Assembly (NCBI RefSeq): GCF_035083965.1
Contig: NC_089732.1
Span: forward strand, 8,371,383-8,435,382
Source: Branchiostoma lanceolatum
Lineage: Eukaryota; Chordata; Leptocardii; Amphioxiformes; Branchiostomatidae
DNA length: 64,000 nt
Direction of reading: 5' to 3'
Shown: one piece after another, positions 26,276 to 37,385 of the stretch
How the letters are laid out: each line of letters opens with the position of its first letter
How positions within the stretch are numbered: the first letter of the stretch is position 1
Program-made: the position numbers and the translations under genes
The notes under the pieces: generated by a model
Told to the model about the DNA's origin: nothing
What the model saw: only the letters and a program-made list of their open reading frames with translations
Database searches by the model: none

Positions 26276-26880
26276 ACGTGTTGAGTAAGTTTGACCTACA
26301 GGAGACAGGGCGTGAAAGAGGAGTTGCCGTGGACACCAGGAGGAACCTCATCCTCATTACGCAAACCTTGGTAGAATACTGGGCTAGACCCCGGGGAGAA
26401 GTGTTGGTTTTCAGGCCAGATGGAACACTTGAGAGAACTGTGGATGGGAAACCTCCAGGAATGGACTGGTTTTCATCCCTTTTCTGGCAGCAAAGGATGA
26501 AGCGGCTTATGTACATCTCTGTAGATGGAGAGGGGAGGATCCTTGTGTCAGACTGGGACAATCATTGTGTCTTTGTGTATGATGAGTTTGGTCAGTTTTT
26601 GTTCAAGTTTGGAGGTGAGGGAAGTGGTGAAGGTCAGCTGAAGCATCCCCGTGGCATCTGTACAGACAATTCGGGTAACATCATCGTGGCAGACAGGGGA
26701 AACAGTCGTGAGGAGGTGTTTGACAACACAGGCAGATTCCTCAAACACATCACTACAAATATAGAGCCAGGAGGCGTTGCCATGGCATCACAGGGCCTAG
26801 GCCAGCTGGTGGTGACCAGCTGTAAGAACCACACTGTGCACATTGTACCCTCTTATATGATCTACACTAGCGAGTGTTAA
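26276..26880 (+). CDS. NHL-repeat protein, C-terminal exon (TRIM2/TRIM3/TRIM71-like), 5' part not seen
   Basis: The open frame from 26276 to the TAA at 26878 encodes about 200 residues of a C-terminal NHL beta-propeller. At least three blades are visible, with the usual GVAVD, YISVDGEGRILVSDWDNHCV, VFVYDEFGQF, HPRGICTDNSGNIIVADRGN and GVAMAS signatures. NHL domains of TRIM-NHL proteins bind RNA or protein partners, and such genes are often multiplied in invertebrates. No RING, B-box or filamin domain is present here. There is no credible ATG: the frame begins in GTG TTA at the repeat edge, and TCCTGTGTTAG just before 26276 could be a splice acceptor in phase 1. It is either the last exon of a gene whose upstream exons lie beyond the array, or a truncated remnant. 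NHL identity is firm; the TRIM subfamily is a guess. Confidence 0.8.
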
Positions 26881-27054
26881 TCACAAGATGATTCTTTGTA
26901 TATTTCAAGTCTCTTATAAGTATGATCAGTTGGTAAACCTCTGTGAGGTATCTTGCTTCTCAAAAGCATGTTCTACAAATCAAATAGTTTAAAACTTAAA
27001 CTGAAGCTTGTATTATTTAGAATTTAAAGACAAATGAATTCAGCATTATAGTTG

Positions 27055-27940
27055 AGTTGGACCAGGGTAGGTTGGACCCTGAATGGCAAAGCCTTTATGA
27101 CAACTGATATGAAGAAGTTACATATCTTGTGAACATATGTTTTTCACAAAGTAAACTGTTTAAGACTCTTGAATGGAACTGTCTTATTTCCAGAAAGGGA
27201 TAATTGTAGAAGAGCCAGAGAAATGTGAAGGGTAAGGTACATGTAATCGTCAATAGTAATACATCTATATCTGTGATGACTATCAGCTTTATTCTTGTAA
27301 AACTTAGCAAGTGCACTTAAACCTGCCAAAACAGTGAAAGGCAGAATTGATCCAAAATGGGCCAGTCCATTGTGATTAATAAAGCACCATGTTGTGCCCT
27401 TTGCTAGGCGCTGTCATCTTGAATTTTTGTCGTTGTCATCTGCTGTAATGTTGCTACGTTGTTTTTTACTTACTCTTTACCAAATGTTGAACAGAACTGA
27501 AACTTGATATGTGTTTAGAAAATAACTCTGTGATTCCTTACAGTTACATTATACATCAGTCAAGTTCAAACCCGCATACATGTAAGTGCGACTTGAATCA
27601 GTAGAATATGGCTGTGTCATCAAGTCTGACAGGACTATTCCATGAAGAATTGTCAAGCAGCATCTTCCAGCAATGCCCTGGGAATTGTTGTTAGGCAAAC
27701 CAGGCCATGGTAGGTTGGAATCAGGATGGAAAAGTCATGTCAACATGACATGTAATACACTGCATGTACAACATACCTTTCAACCACTGTGTTTTTGTTG
27801 AATAAAGTACAAAGTGAATTGTTTTAAAACTCTTGGATGGTACTGTCTTATTTTCAGAAGGTTATACTTGTAGAAGAGCAAGAAAGAGATAAGATGTAAA
27901 GTACAGGAGTTCACCAATAGTAGTACATCTATGTTTATCA
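27055..27940. repeat. Diverged direct duplication (27055-27290 and about 27703-27940)
   Basis: The blocks share GGTAGGTTGGA (27066 and 27709), then ACTCTTG-ATGG-ACTGTCTTATTT-CAGAA, TGTAGAAGAGC and CAATAGTA-TACATCTAT in the same order, about 640 bp apart. Scattered substitutions show an old duplication or two insertions of one element. The rest of 26881-28709 is AT-rich sequence in which I see no gene. Confidence 0.7.
27378..27383 (+). terminator. Possible poly(A) signal of the NHL gene
   Basis: AATAAA lies about 500 bp after the NHL stop codon. Another AATAAA is at 27801. Neither has further support. Confidence 0.35.
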
Positions 27941-28709
27941 TTATAATCATAATCATAGAGGGCCTGTTCAACTCCTTTCCACTACTAGTACCGGTAATCC
28001 TCGACAACGGGGAATGAGCCATCATTGTCAATTATGAATATTGACATTATTCATGTTTAATCTATGTCTATCATGTTTGATTCCAAGGCCATAGTTAAAT
28101 GGGTGTTGAGCAGAAACATATGTTAATATAAAAGCAAAGATTCCTGCTAACATTTACATGTAATGCATGGAAAAGCAATCTCTACCAGTTGGTATTTTTT
28201 CTGAGAAAGCAATGATTCCAGTATGTTTATAAAATGATATTAGATTCATTATCATTCATACAACTCTTCAGTTTCCACCTGAACTTACATTGATGTATTA
28301 AACCGAAAGAAGATCATTAAAAAATGTGGTCTCTTTTCTATTCATTTGCATGGACACTTTAAAGAAAAGAAGAAAAAAAAGCATAAAACAAAAATACTTG
28401 CAATACTAGACATCCTAGTGAAAATGTAGACAGATATTGAACTTCTTTACATTTTTTTCAATAACAAACAAACCACCAGCTATGCCGGCAGATTATGAAA
28501 TGGAACACATAAAAGTGTAGAATCAAGGAAGGAAACTGGACTTACCCAAATTGCTGGGTACCTTAATAAGGACATAAAATAACTCTGCATTTCTGGCACA
28601 TGTCTTTATGGACACGTTATTCAAGCAGTGGATTAAATATACCAAACAGATTCTTGGTGTACACACCCTTCCTTACCAAAACTTGACTTGTGCCTGTGAT
28701 AACCCTTCC

Positions 28710-31700
28710 CTACGCCTGAGGACCCTCCTTGTCCCCCCCAGCCCCTGGCTCATGAGTGTACCCAGCTGCTATCCCCGTCCTCCCCTCCACAGCAGTGGTG
28801 ACATCAGTTTCTCCCAGCTTCTGCTCCAGACCCTGCCATGACAGAGACTGCAGGAAGGATGCTGTGAAGGAAAAGGACAAGTTTTAATGGAACAGCAAAG
28901 ATATTACAGTGTTATAATATAAATATAATACAATATCTCATCAGTACATAATATGTTGCTTCCCAATAAGAAATATCAAAGTCCTTGATAAGCAAAATAA
29001 GGTGTAACAAAAAATCTTTATCAACAGCATGCATTTATTTTTCATACGTGAGCATATAAGGGTAGTCAAGAAGTTGTTTTGAAACTATCAATGTGTTGCT
29101 TCCTTTGAAACTAACAGTGATTTAATCATGGATTATTCACGGCCTTTGCCAGTTTATGAAACCAAATGTTCTCCAATACCTCCAGAAATGCAGAGGCACC
29201 CCTGGCAGTTCATAAGTGAACACCAACGTTATACACCAGCACATACCTCCTGAGTTGACCTCAGCCACAGTGAGCACATCATCTCTCTTCACCACAGCTG
29301 TACTGCCTGTTGTCTGCTCCTCCCTCAGCCCCACCCTCCTCATTCCTCCTGAGATCAGCGACACGTCTGTTTCATCTTCACCTGTCCCTTCACTCATAGG
29401 CACGTGTGAGGGTGCACCTGGAAAAAGAGTTATGAGAACTTTATGACATTGCATTTGTATGTAGCTACATTGAAGAAGGTTACATTTTGTTCCTCCTCCT
29501 TTGGTTTTAACATCAGCTTAGATCAGGGAAAATGATTCACTACTTCTGACATGTGAGTCCTGTTGCTCTTTGCATTGATACAAAATTTGAAGATCTATAA
29601 ATCTAGACAAAACAAAAAACAATTTATTTTGTTTCTAACATATCATACAAAGTGAATCTTGATGACAATTTCAGGATAGCTGATATTACTGTAAGCCCTA
29701 CCTGGGAGAAGTTCTCTGAAGTCTGTGATGTACTCTCCTGTCCACTCTCGGCAGCTGTTGCACGCCAGCTCCATCTCAAACGGCGTCACTACCGGACGGT
29801 AGAACTCTGACGAATCAATCAAAGTATTCTCCGAACACGCCACGAGCACAAACACGTCGATTTCCATGAAATTTGCCAGCTTTGGCACGTTTAACTTCCC
29901 CATGACAAACGTGTAGCTCTTCTTTCCTGCTTTCTTTACAATCTCCTTCAGGTTGTTGATGACAGTAAGGTAGTCCGAGACTCCGAGTGTTCCCGCGACA
30001 ATTCCAACCACGTTTGCCTCCTTGGCTTTTTCTACCATATAGTACCTCTTCATCAGAGCCTTGTTGACATTGAGTGTTTCCTTCCGACAGTTTCGTCCAT
30101 CCGGGTTGTAACTGTAGAACATACACCTATTGTACCCCATCATAAGGTTTGTTAACGTTAGACTTTCTTTTCCAATGTAGAAGATGGAGTAGGAGTCCAA
30201 CTCTGTATCTGCTTGGAGACAAAATGTCCTCCCAAATCTACAGATGACTTGATTATCCTGATCTAGAGAATCTTGTGTTGTTGATGTGCTATCCGTATCT
30301 TGTTCACTCTTCTGTGTAGAGGACTCTGTGTCCAGGTTTGAGTGTGGTATGTTGAGACTAGATGTGACCAAACATGCATACTCCTGACTAAGTCTGGAAC
30401 TTATGTCATCTGAAACAGACAAACACCAAGATTATAATATTGGTACATGGCAATTGTACATTATAACAGCAAGAAAAAAATGTTTAGTAAAGGATGGGAC
30501 TGGTATATCTGAATTGGACAATTTTGGAAACAAGCTAGTACTGTGAAACTATTGAAATCTGTAAGGGTTTATATCATAAAGCTTTAAACAAAGCTTGGAT
30601 ATAGCTATGCAGGGATTGTATGTGACAGGTTATAACCAGTCACAGCCACATGCCTGTGCTTTATCAAAAAGCAGTGTAACATACTACTGTTTACCAGATG
30701 AGCAATACAGACACACACAGGCTTTTAGCTCAGATTTATAGCCAGGCCGTCCAAAAATTGGGGCGGGGGCAGACTTCTCCAATGGGCTCTATGGATTAAC
30801 AATTACCTCGTAGCTTTGCATGTCAATCAATTTTCATGCTGTCCCAATGTCTGGTATGAGGAAAAAACAACTGTGACAGTGAGTGTGGAAGAACACAAGA
30901 GCATGTAGTCATCAGGGAAACAAGGTGTCCTCTGGGTGTGCCCTGCAAAAGGAGGGTGTCTAATTTCTTTGTATTCTTAGTTTAGGGCATCCAGAAGACA
31001 CCCTTACGCCTAGCTAGCTAATAGCCTGGGTACGCATAAAGGAGACTTACTGATGCTAGCCGAGTAAGTGACATCAGACATGATGATAACTCTGGCATGT
31101 TGGTCAGGTATCAGTTTCCTGAAACTCTGCACACAGTGTTCCACATCCACAGGTTGACAACAGAACACGTACAGTACAGGTAGATGGGAGGTGGGGCTGA
31201 GGCAGGACTGGCCATAGTGGACGATACAGTCTGCATTCACATGCTGGGCTGCCACTTCATCTACACAGCAACTATGGGGAGACAAAATATGTTTTTTCAA
31301 AAATGTCACATTGCATGTTGATCTGTTTAATAATGAGTACATGTGACTTAACATTAAGCATATCATATGTATATGTCTACTTTGTTTTTATTATACTAAT
31401 AGGCCAGATGAGCATAAAATGATAGTAAAATAGATGTATAACAACTTAGGTACCTTCCATAGGATGTGTCTCCTAAGATGTACACCTTTGCTCCAGTTTC
31501 CTTTTCCATCTTCAGTGCAACTTCTGTGGAATCTACAAGGAGAGCGTCTGGGAACTGCAGGGCAACCTAAGATGCAAGCAGGAAGATCATCTTATAATCT
31601 ATCATTGGATCCTGGCCAAGGCATTATATCTTAAACATCATTTTTTTAATCATTTACGTCAATCATTCTTGGTCAGCCTTATTTTTGCACAGTTCTACAG

Positions 31701-32124
31701 GATTATCCTCATGGTTAGAGGTAGGGTTAACAGGATCACGGGGTTTCATTCAAAGGAAACTGGAAAGTGCAAAAAAACCATCCTGTCAACAGTGAGACTT
31801 TTCTTTATTGACAGGAACATCCTTTCAATAAAGCTTTATTGACAGGAATATCCTGTCAATAGTGCAAAAACATTTTATTGACAGGAACATCTTGTCAATA
31901 GCCTCAGCCTTTTCTATTTGTCAGACGTCAGTGCCAAATAATTTTTCACTATGGGGAGGGGGGCACCGACCTACCTTGTGAAAGCCATGTTTTTTCACCC
32001 ACTGCACGCATCTTGGGATCTCGTACAACGCTTCCACAGACTCATGAGACGTTCTGGAAGGAGAGGAGATACCGAGAGATCTGTTGATGACTTCCGAACT
32101 GTCAGTGCTAAATGCCACGGCCAT
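28710..32124 (-). CDS. DPH2: Diphthamide biosynthesis protein 2 (six exons)
   Basis: Coding exons in transcript order are 32124-31975, 31566-31454, 31271-31051, 30409-29702, 29417-29247 and 28861-28710. All phases agree and the product is 504 aa, close to the roughly 490 aa of the human protein. Dph2 pairs with Dph1 in the radical-SAM-type enzyme that moves the 3-amino-3-carboxypropyl group of S-adenosylmethionine onto a histidine of elongation factor 2, the first step of cytosolic diphthamide synthesis. Family signatures visible are [109 protein letters not shown]-type FEMELAC, SRSW-type SLSWQGLE and [14 protein letters not shown]-like. Cysteines at the expected places (SCC, QSC, VAC) are kept. 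Exon 6 must use the acceptor before 28861; a nearer AG at 28848 breaks the frame. ATG at 32124-32122 is the only suitable start. Confidence 0.95.
31745..31911. repeat. Cluster of short palindromic repeats in DPH2 intron 1
   Basis: The motif ATTGACAGGAA-ATCCTGTCAAT, itself a near-perfect inverted repeat, occurs in three or four variants (31778-31911) separated by AGTGCAAAAA and CTTTATTG. This suggests a small insertion built from a palindromic unit. The element type is not recognised. Confidence 0.6.
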
Positions 32125-32648
32125 TATCTTCGTAGAGCTTCCAGAAGTTGTTTCTCAGTGTTGCAACATCCCAACTCACATGTGTGGTCACATGGGGGCG
32201 ATGACATGTAAAATACAAAGTAAGTGCTCATAAAAGACATGAGCAAGATTAATGATAACATAGACTAAACGCTTCTAAAAATAAATTTATTTCAGTCAAA
32301 TAAGACAGGATGCTACATTATATCTTATAAACACGACGATTGTTAAATATCAAGAAACTATTAAGGCAGTTTATGTTTGCTACCCTTCTTTTTGCTCTCC
32401 TGAGTTGAAAGTTCAAGCTTAGGAGGGTAAATTGTAGGTTACCAGTAATGTTAAATGTATAATTTCTCGACTCAAGTTGGCATAAATTTAGGCAAAATAC
32501 AATGCTAATTATGTCAAAATTCCAAGAACTATGCATTTTAAAAGCTTTTGATAGTATTTTACTAGTCTTCTAAGTGTCTATAGTATGGAGCAAACTACAA
32601 AAGGTGTTGACGAAAAACTTCATAGTGAGCCCTGGTAGAGTTTCCAAG
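32125..32648. promoter_or_regulatory. Bidirectional promoter interval between DPH2 and SRPRB
   Basis: The two start codons face away from each other across 524 bp, so both promoters must lie here or in unseen 5' exons. The interval is AT-rich with no clear TATA box at a fixed distance. ACATGTGTGGTCACATG (near 32177) is a partial palindrome. I can point to no specific factor site. Confidence 0.6.
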
Positions 32649-34812
32649 ATGTCAGACGCTGGCGTGGCGGATATGCTGGACCCTGCCATGATTGTGCCCG
32701 TGCTGGTCGCTTTGCTGGTCGTGGTGCTCACAGTCGTGCTCCTCAAGTTTATATTCGGCGGAAGAAGCAGTAGAAATGCCGTACTATTGGTGGGACTGTG
32801 CGATAGCGGGAAGACAACACTCTTTGGGCAGGTACGTGGGGAGGGGGGCACCGGAAGTAATTTTTTTCGATGCTGTGTATTACGTGTTTTAGTATAGTTC
32901 TCAAACCAAGGTCTGTATTGAAATGGAAACGCAGTTTAGCTAGCCCTAGTTCATAGAATTAATTATAGCTAAGCACCTAGTTTTGCATTTTACCTCTTGC
33001 GTAAGGTCAGAGGAATAATTTTTTGTCACCATATGGCATGGTAAGATATCAGATAGGGGTTAATATATTATAGACAAGTCTGACCATGGCTAATTAAACC
33101 AACTCGGACCAACACCCACATCTAATCGGACCAACACCTAGGCCCAGTCCTATACCAGGGTGTTGGTGTGGACAAATCGCATAAACAATTGGCCTGATGC
33201 CTTCTTTCCCGAAGAGACGGCATTCAGGTAAAAACAGTCAAAGTGGGTTAAGCGCATCCATATGCAAGAAACGACATCGTGCCACTGGATGACGGGGCAA
33301 AAACCTGTCGTGTTAGTACGTTTTGAGGATCCAAACTGCCGGCGCAGTGGTAATCAACACGATTCTCAATAAAGACTGCATTTCTTTCTCATATACAACT
33401 TTGATGCTTAGAACTTGTTTACCTATTCAATTTGTCCGATCTATATGCTTAAAACTTCTTAAGAGTAGAGTGTTGGGTCCGAGTTGGCATATATTTTTGT
33501 CTGATTTGAGTTTTGACTGGTCCAAGGTGGTAAAGGAAAAAAGCTTGAATGCAGCCAGAGATTGTTCCCACAACTACCTGAGCTGCAGAACACAGTTGAT
33601 CATCATCAAGGTGGTAATTGTCTGATTCATCCTTATTCCTCAGATAAGTACCTACTAGATTAGTTGAAATGTTAACATTTTTGATATTTCAAAATTCAAC
33701 ATCTTTTTCACAGCTAACAGAGAGAAAAGCAGTGAAGACTCACACCTCCATCAAGAAAAACCAAGGGACATACAAACTACAGGAGGGCAAGAAAGGCAGT
33801 CTACAGGTGGGTTAGAATGCTGGTGTCAGTGTGTGTGTGGGGTGGGGTATAATAGCTATAAAATCTATTATGTCTACTCTTGCATGTCAAATAAAACTAT
33901 GCTTCCTTCTGTATCATGCCCTTCTTATTTTTGTCATAACACTTAATAAATATAAATATATTTGACTTTAAAAGCACTGTTACAGTACTGAAAATACCCT
34001 GATTATTCTTTATGCAATTGAGTTGAAATGCTTAGTGTTACATGAAAATGTAGTGTAAAAATCTACATGTTTACAGAAAAGTGGGGATACTGACATCCTT
34101 GTTCAATCCTCCTCCACACAGCTTGTAGACCTCCCAGGACATGAGCGACTCCGCCTCGTAAACCTAGACGAGCACAAGGCAGCAGCCAAAGCCATCGTCT
34201 ACCTGCTGGACTCTTCCACGTTCCAACGCGAGCTACGAGACATCGCAGAGTTCCTGTACGTCCTGCTGGTGGATGCCGCGCTGGCAAAAGCGCCCTTCCT
34301 GATCGTGTGTAACAAGCAGGACATGACCCTGGCCAAGTCTGAGAAGGTCGTGAAGGGAATGCTCGAGAAAGAAATCAACATGCTACGAGTGACTCGCCAA
34401 GCAGCTCTTGAAGGTACATTTCTTCTATCTTCGTATTGAAAATGGACAAATTTTGAACAAATTAGAATTGCTGTTACAGCTCTTTAAGTCCATAACAGTT
34501 GATTGTCATTTTGTTTTATTGTACATAATAATATCATCAAAAATTACACATAGCAAAGAATTCTCATCCTTTTTTCATTTGTGCCTCTACTGATTTTCTG
34601 CTTTTTTTTCTTCTTTTGGTCATGTTAATGATGTTTTTTGTACAATAGGTACAGATGGCAGTAGTGGTAACAACAACACCTTCCTGGGGAGGAAGGACAA
34701 AGACTTTCAGTTCACACAGCTGCAGCAGCAGGTGACGTTTGTGGAATGCAGCTGTCTGGAGGGGAAACTGAACATCACAGGGGTGGAAGACTGGATCAAC
34801 AGTGTGGCATAG
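32649..34812 (+). CDS. SRPRB: Signal recognition particle receptor subunit beta (four exons)
   Basis: Exons are 32649-32831, 33714-33806, 34077-34413 and 34649-34812; phases agree and the product is 258 aa. SRP receptor beta is the ER-membrane small GTPase that anchors SRP receptor alpha and so helps dock ribosome-nascent chain complexes at the translocon. A hydrophobic segment lies at about residues 13-36. The P-loop GLCDSGKTT is at about 49-57, a G2-like HTSIKK follows, G3 DLPGHERLR starts at about 110, and later come LLDSSTFQRELRDIAEFLY, G4 CNKQDM and the VEFLECS-like FVECSCLEGK (G5). The start chosen is ATG at 32649. The frame is open 25 codons further upstream without an ATG, so a 5' extension is unlikely. 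Transcribed away from DPH2. Confidence 0.96.
33097..33490. repeat. Possible inverted-repeat element in SRPRB intron 1
   Basis: CCAACTCGGACCAACAC at about 33100 faces GTGTTGGGTCCGAGTTGG at about 33470. The two are near-perfect reverse complements about 370 bp apart. Inner copies of CGGACCAACACC and GGTGTTGGTG add to the pattern. It is probably a degenerate MITE; target-site duplications are not clear. Confidence 0.5.
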
Positions 34813-34958
34813 ACAGTGGATCAGTCACACTTGTGCTAGCCATGCTTTATAGTGTAGCTACAGCTTTTGGAAAGTCTACCAGCATTGCAAAGCAGTTGAA
34901 TTGAAAGTTACCATATTGTGTTGTAATTCTTTTCTTTTTTTACAGTGAATGATTCGCT

Positions 34959-34964
34959 AATAAA
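34959..34964 (+). terminator. Poly(A) signal of SRPRB
   Basis: AATAAA lies about 147 bp after the SRPRB stop codon, in AT-rich sequence typical of a 3' UTR end. Confidence 0.7.
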
Positions 34965-35695
34965 TGACTTCAGAACAGCTAATGTTTGGCATTTGTTATG
35001 AATTATTTTTCATATTGTCTTCAATGAATGTTTGGATGTTGACAGTTTGACTTAATTTGTTGATAGCAGAGGTGCTCTCATATTTTGTTTGAACAGAAGA
35101 CATTTACACAGAGGGTGTAGTACATTTTGTTCATGTCTAGTTGCAGGTACAATGTAATGGGATGAAACTTCATAAAAGTATGTCACATATATTTGCATCA
35201 GCCAGTTATTTAAGTATTTGGGCAGTTTTATGCCAAATAAAACAGCTACAGCTCATAGATGAAGTCTCTCATATGTTAAATTTGCTTTCTTTGTGTTTTC
35301 TAAACAGTACACATAGAACTTCAATCAATCAATCTTTCGCAGGCATCAGTGTCTGATGCATGGTGGCTGCAGACATGCATAGGGCTCGCCAGGCTGGTCT
35401 GCTCTCAGCATAGACCCTCCAGAACTTCTCAGCGTTTTTTTTTTTAAATAAAGGATTGCTCCTTTGAGAAGTTAACATGAAACCTTAATTTATTTCCTAC
35501 TCTGCTTAGAGACATAACATCATGTGTCTCTAGGTTTTTAGCTACATAAAATATGTAGGAACGTGAAGTATATAAGGCCTCACCAATTTATTTGTTGCTT
35601 CTCGGGATCACTAACCTATTTTGTACAATTTGGGAAAAAATGGGCAACAGCTCCCATTCACAAAATTTCACTTACTACAATGTACATGAGTTTCC

Positions 35696-35816
35696 TTATT
35701 ATTCATCCTCGTCCACCAGGACCTTTCCGCTCTACGTTACATCGCTCGCGGAAGCCTTTTCCGCGAGCGATGTAACGTAGAGCGGAAAGGTCCTGGTGGA
35801 CGAGGATGTTATTATT
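35696..35816. mobile_element. 105-bp palindromic MITE-like element with 8-bp target-site duplication
   Basis: Bases 35704-35753 and 35759-35808 are exact reverse complements (50 of 50) around the 5-bp spacer GCCTT. The outer ends read CATCCTCG and CGAGGATG. The element is flanked by TTATTATT on both sides (35696-35703 and 35809-35816). An 8-bp duplication and an end starting CA fit hAT-type transposition, but the flank is simple in sequence, so chance is possible. The remainder of 34965-36500 is intergenic; I see no gene in it. Confidence 0.75.
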
Positions 35817-36549
35817 AGGATCTTTTGTGTAGTGTATTTTGATTTTTTTTCTGTTTACTAAAGAAATGGGAGAACTGTTACACATGTATTGGTACAGTCA
35901 TCACTAGTGAACATTCAGAATTGTAGCATTACATGTACATCAAAGCAAGTCCTTGATCAAAGGGATTCAATTTTGCAATTTTTTCTGAAAAAAAGTCAGA
36001 GAATCAAGGAATAAAATTGGTGTGGCCTGATGGGTCATTATTACCTACAGAGAAAGTGTTCAAACATTTTATTTCTACTTTCAGTTGGTTTTTTAAAAAG
36101 ATTTTTTCCCCTACAAACCTCCCTCAAAATATCTTTCAAATTCTTCAGCTATCCTGTACACGTCATTCATCCCGAGAGATTAAGGGCAGACAGTACTAGA
36201 TAAGCCCTCTTTGTGGATGCACCACTTTGTTGTGGCAACCACTGCAATACATTGCATCATGTAATGCATATATTCATGACTCTTGTAGTTTCTTCTGGAG
36301 CCATCTTGGCTGTTCGACAGGTCCCGATTTTTGTATGGGCAATCTAGAAACCTTTCATTAAGATCCAAACATATTCATATACTTATATATTGACCATATC
36401 TGAAATATCGTTAACTTTGGTATTGCAGGTCTTTTCCATCTATCTGTATAGTGTCTTACGAAAATCACGAAACTGTATTGTTCAAAGGTTGGTTAAAAAA
36501 ATGGCGAAGGCATTTTGAAGCAGAAAAACAACCTAAATCATATTTGGAC

Positions 36550-36780
36550 AGACGAAACGTCATCGGCTACGTCACTTGTTTTTCTCACTTTTCTGTTCTG
36601 GGCATGCCTAGGTGTGTTGGGGGTGTGGCACGGAGCTATTTCTGACACTTCGCGCTGATTGGCTTATGATGAAGTCATATCTATTTTGAGGGGGTTCCCT
36701 CACAGCACTGCTTTCTGATTGGATCGTGTCGACATATTCCTTAGCGCTGATTGGTTGACCTGCTACGTCACGGCTTAATG
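36550..36780 (+). promoter_or_regulatory. Promoter region of the bZIP gene: CRE-like and inverted CCAAT sites
   Basis: AACGTCAT (36557-36564), TACGTCAC (36568-36575) and TACGTCAC (36764-36771) are CRE/ATF-like sites. ATTGG (CCAAT on the other strand) occurs at 36658, 36718 and 36750, twice within the longer word GCGCTGATTGG (36652 and 36744). NF-Y and CREB/ATF sites commonly occur together in stress-responsive promoters. A bZIP gene with bZIP sites upstream may regulate itself; that is inference. Confidence 0.6.
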
Positions 36781-36819
36781 TTGCTGGGGGTTTCATCATA
36801 AAGTGTAACACCGGCCGGC

Positions 36820-36898
36820 AGCGTCACTTCGATCAAGGCAAGTCTGTGAGTAAGGAGAGAGGCAGGGATCGAGGCAGTCCGCAAGGACCGAGGAGAAG
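36820..36898 (+). other. Probable 5' non-coding exon of the bZIP gene
   Basis: The GC-rich, AG-rich stretch ends at GAGGAGAAG before a donor GTAATC at 36899. It lies downstream of the CCAAT/CRE cluster. The next good acceptor, TTTTCTCAG, is at 37251-37259. No ATG of this exon leads into the bZIP frame. The transcript start is not known. Confidence 0.45.
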
Positions 36899-37385
36899 GT
36901 AATCTTGGCTTGCGTATCTTCGTCGCAATAGTGTCAAAATCAACGTTTACTCTGCGTCCTTCGCGAAAAGGGGGCGACTGTTACAAACCCGGAAGTGAGT
37001 CCGGTAGATCATCCTTACAGTACATGCTCGCACATGTTCCAAAATTTGCAAATGGCGGCGCTGTCAGAAGATACTACCTTAAATTTCGGTATATGCTTAC
37101 TATAAAATGGTCATATGGCATTTATTCGACCATTGACAATGCCGAAGAACAATCCGGTAATGTTTTACAGCCAAGTCTTGCAGGGTGTCGAGCGAGTCTT
37201 TTTAATTTTGAACCCGCCTTGGTGGTTTTTGTCTAACATGCCTTCCCGCCTTTTCTCAGGTAAAACTACCTGTGAAAGTGGAAACATCTGGACTTGAGAG
37301 ACTCGGCACCCCCGAGAGCTTCATCATTTCGGACAACACGGAGGCATCCTTCCCTACAATCGCCACCCCAAGCTTAAGTAACACC

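Noticed and set aside
26232-26561. Minus-strand frame opposite the NHL exon
   Set aside because: It is a shadow of the coding strand; only the plus frame shows NHL signatures.
29216-29446. Plus-strand frame opposite DPH2 exon 5
   Set aside because: It is antisense to a phase-consistent exon that matches the DPH2 family.
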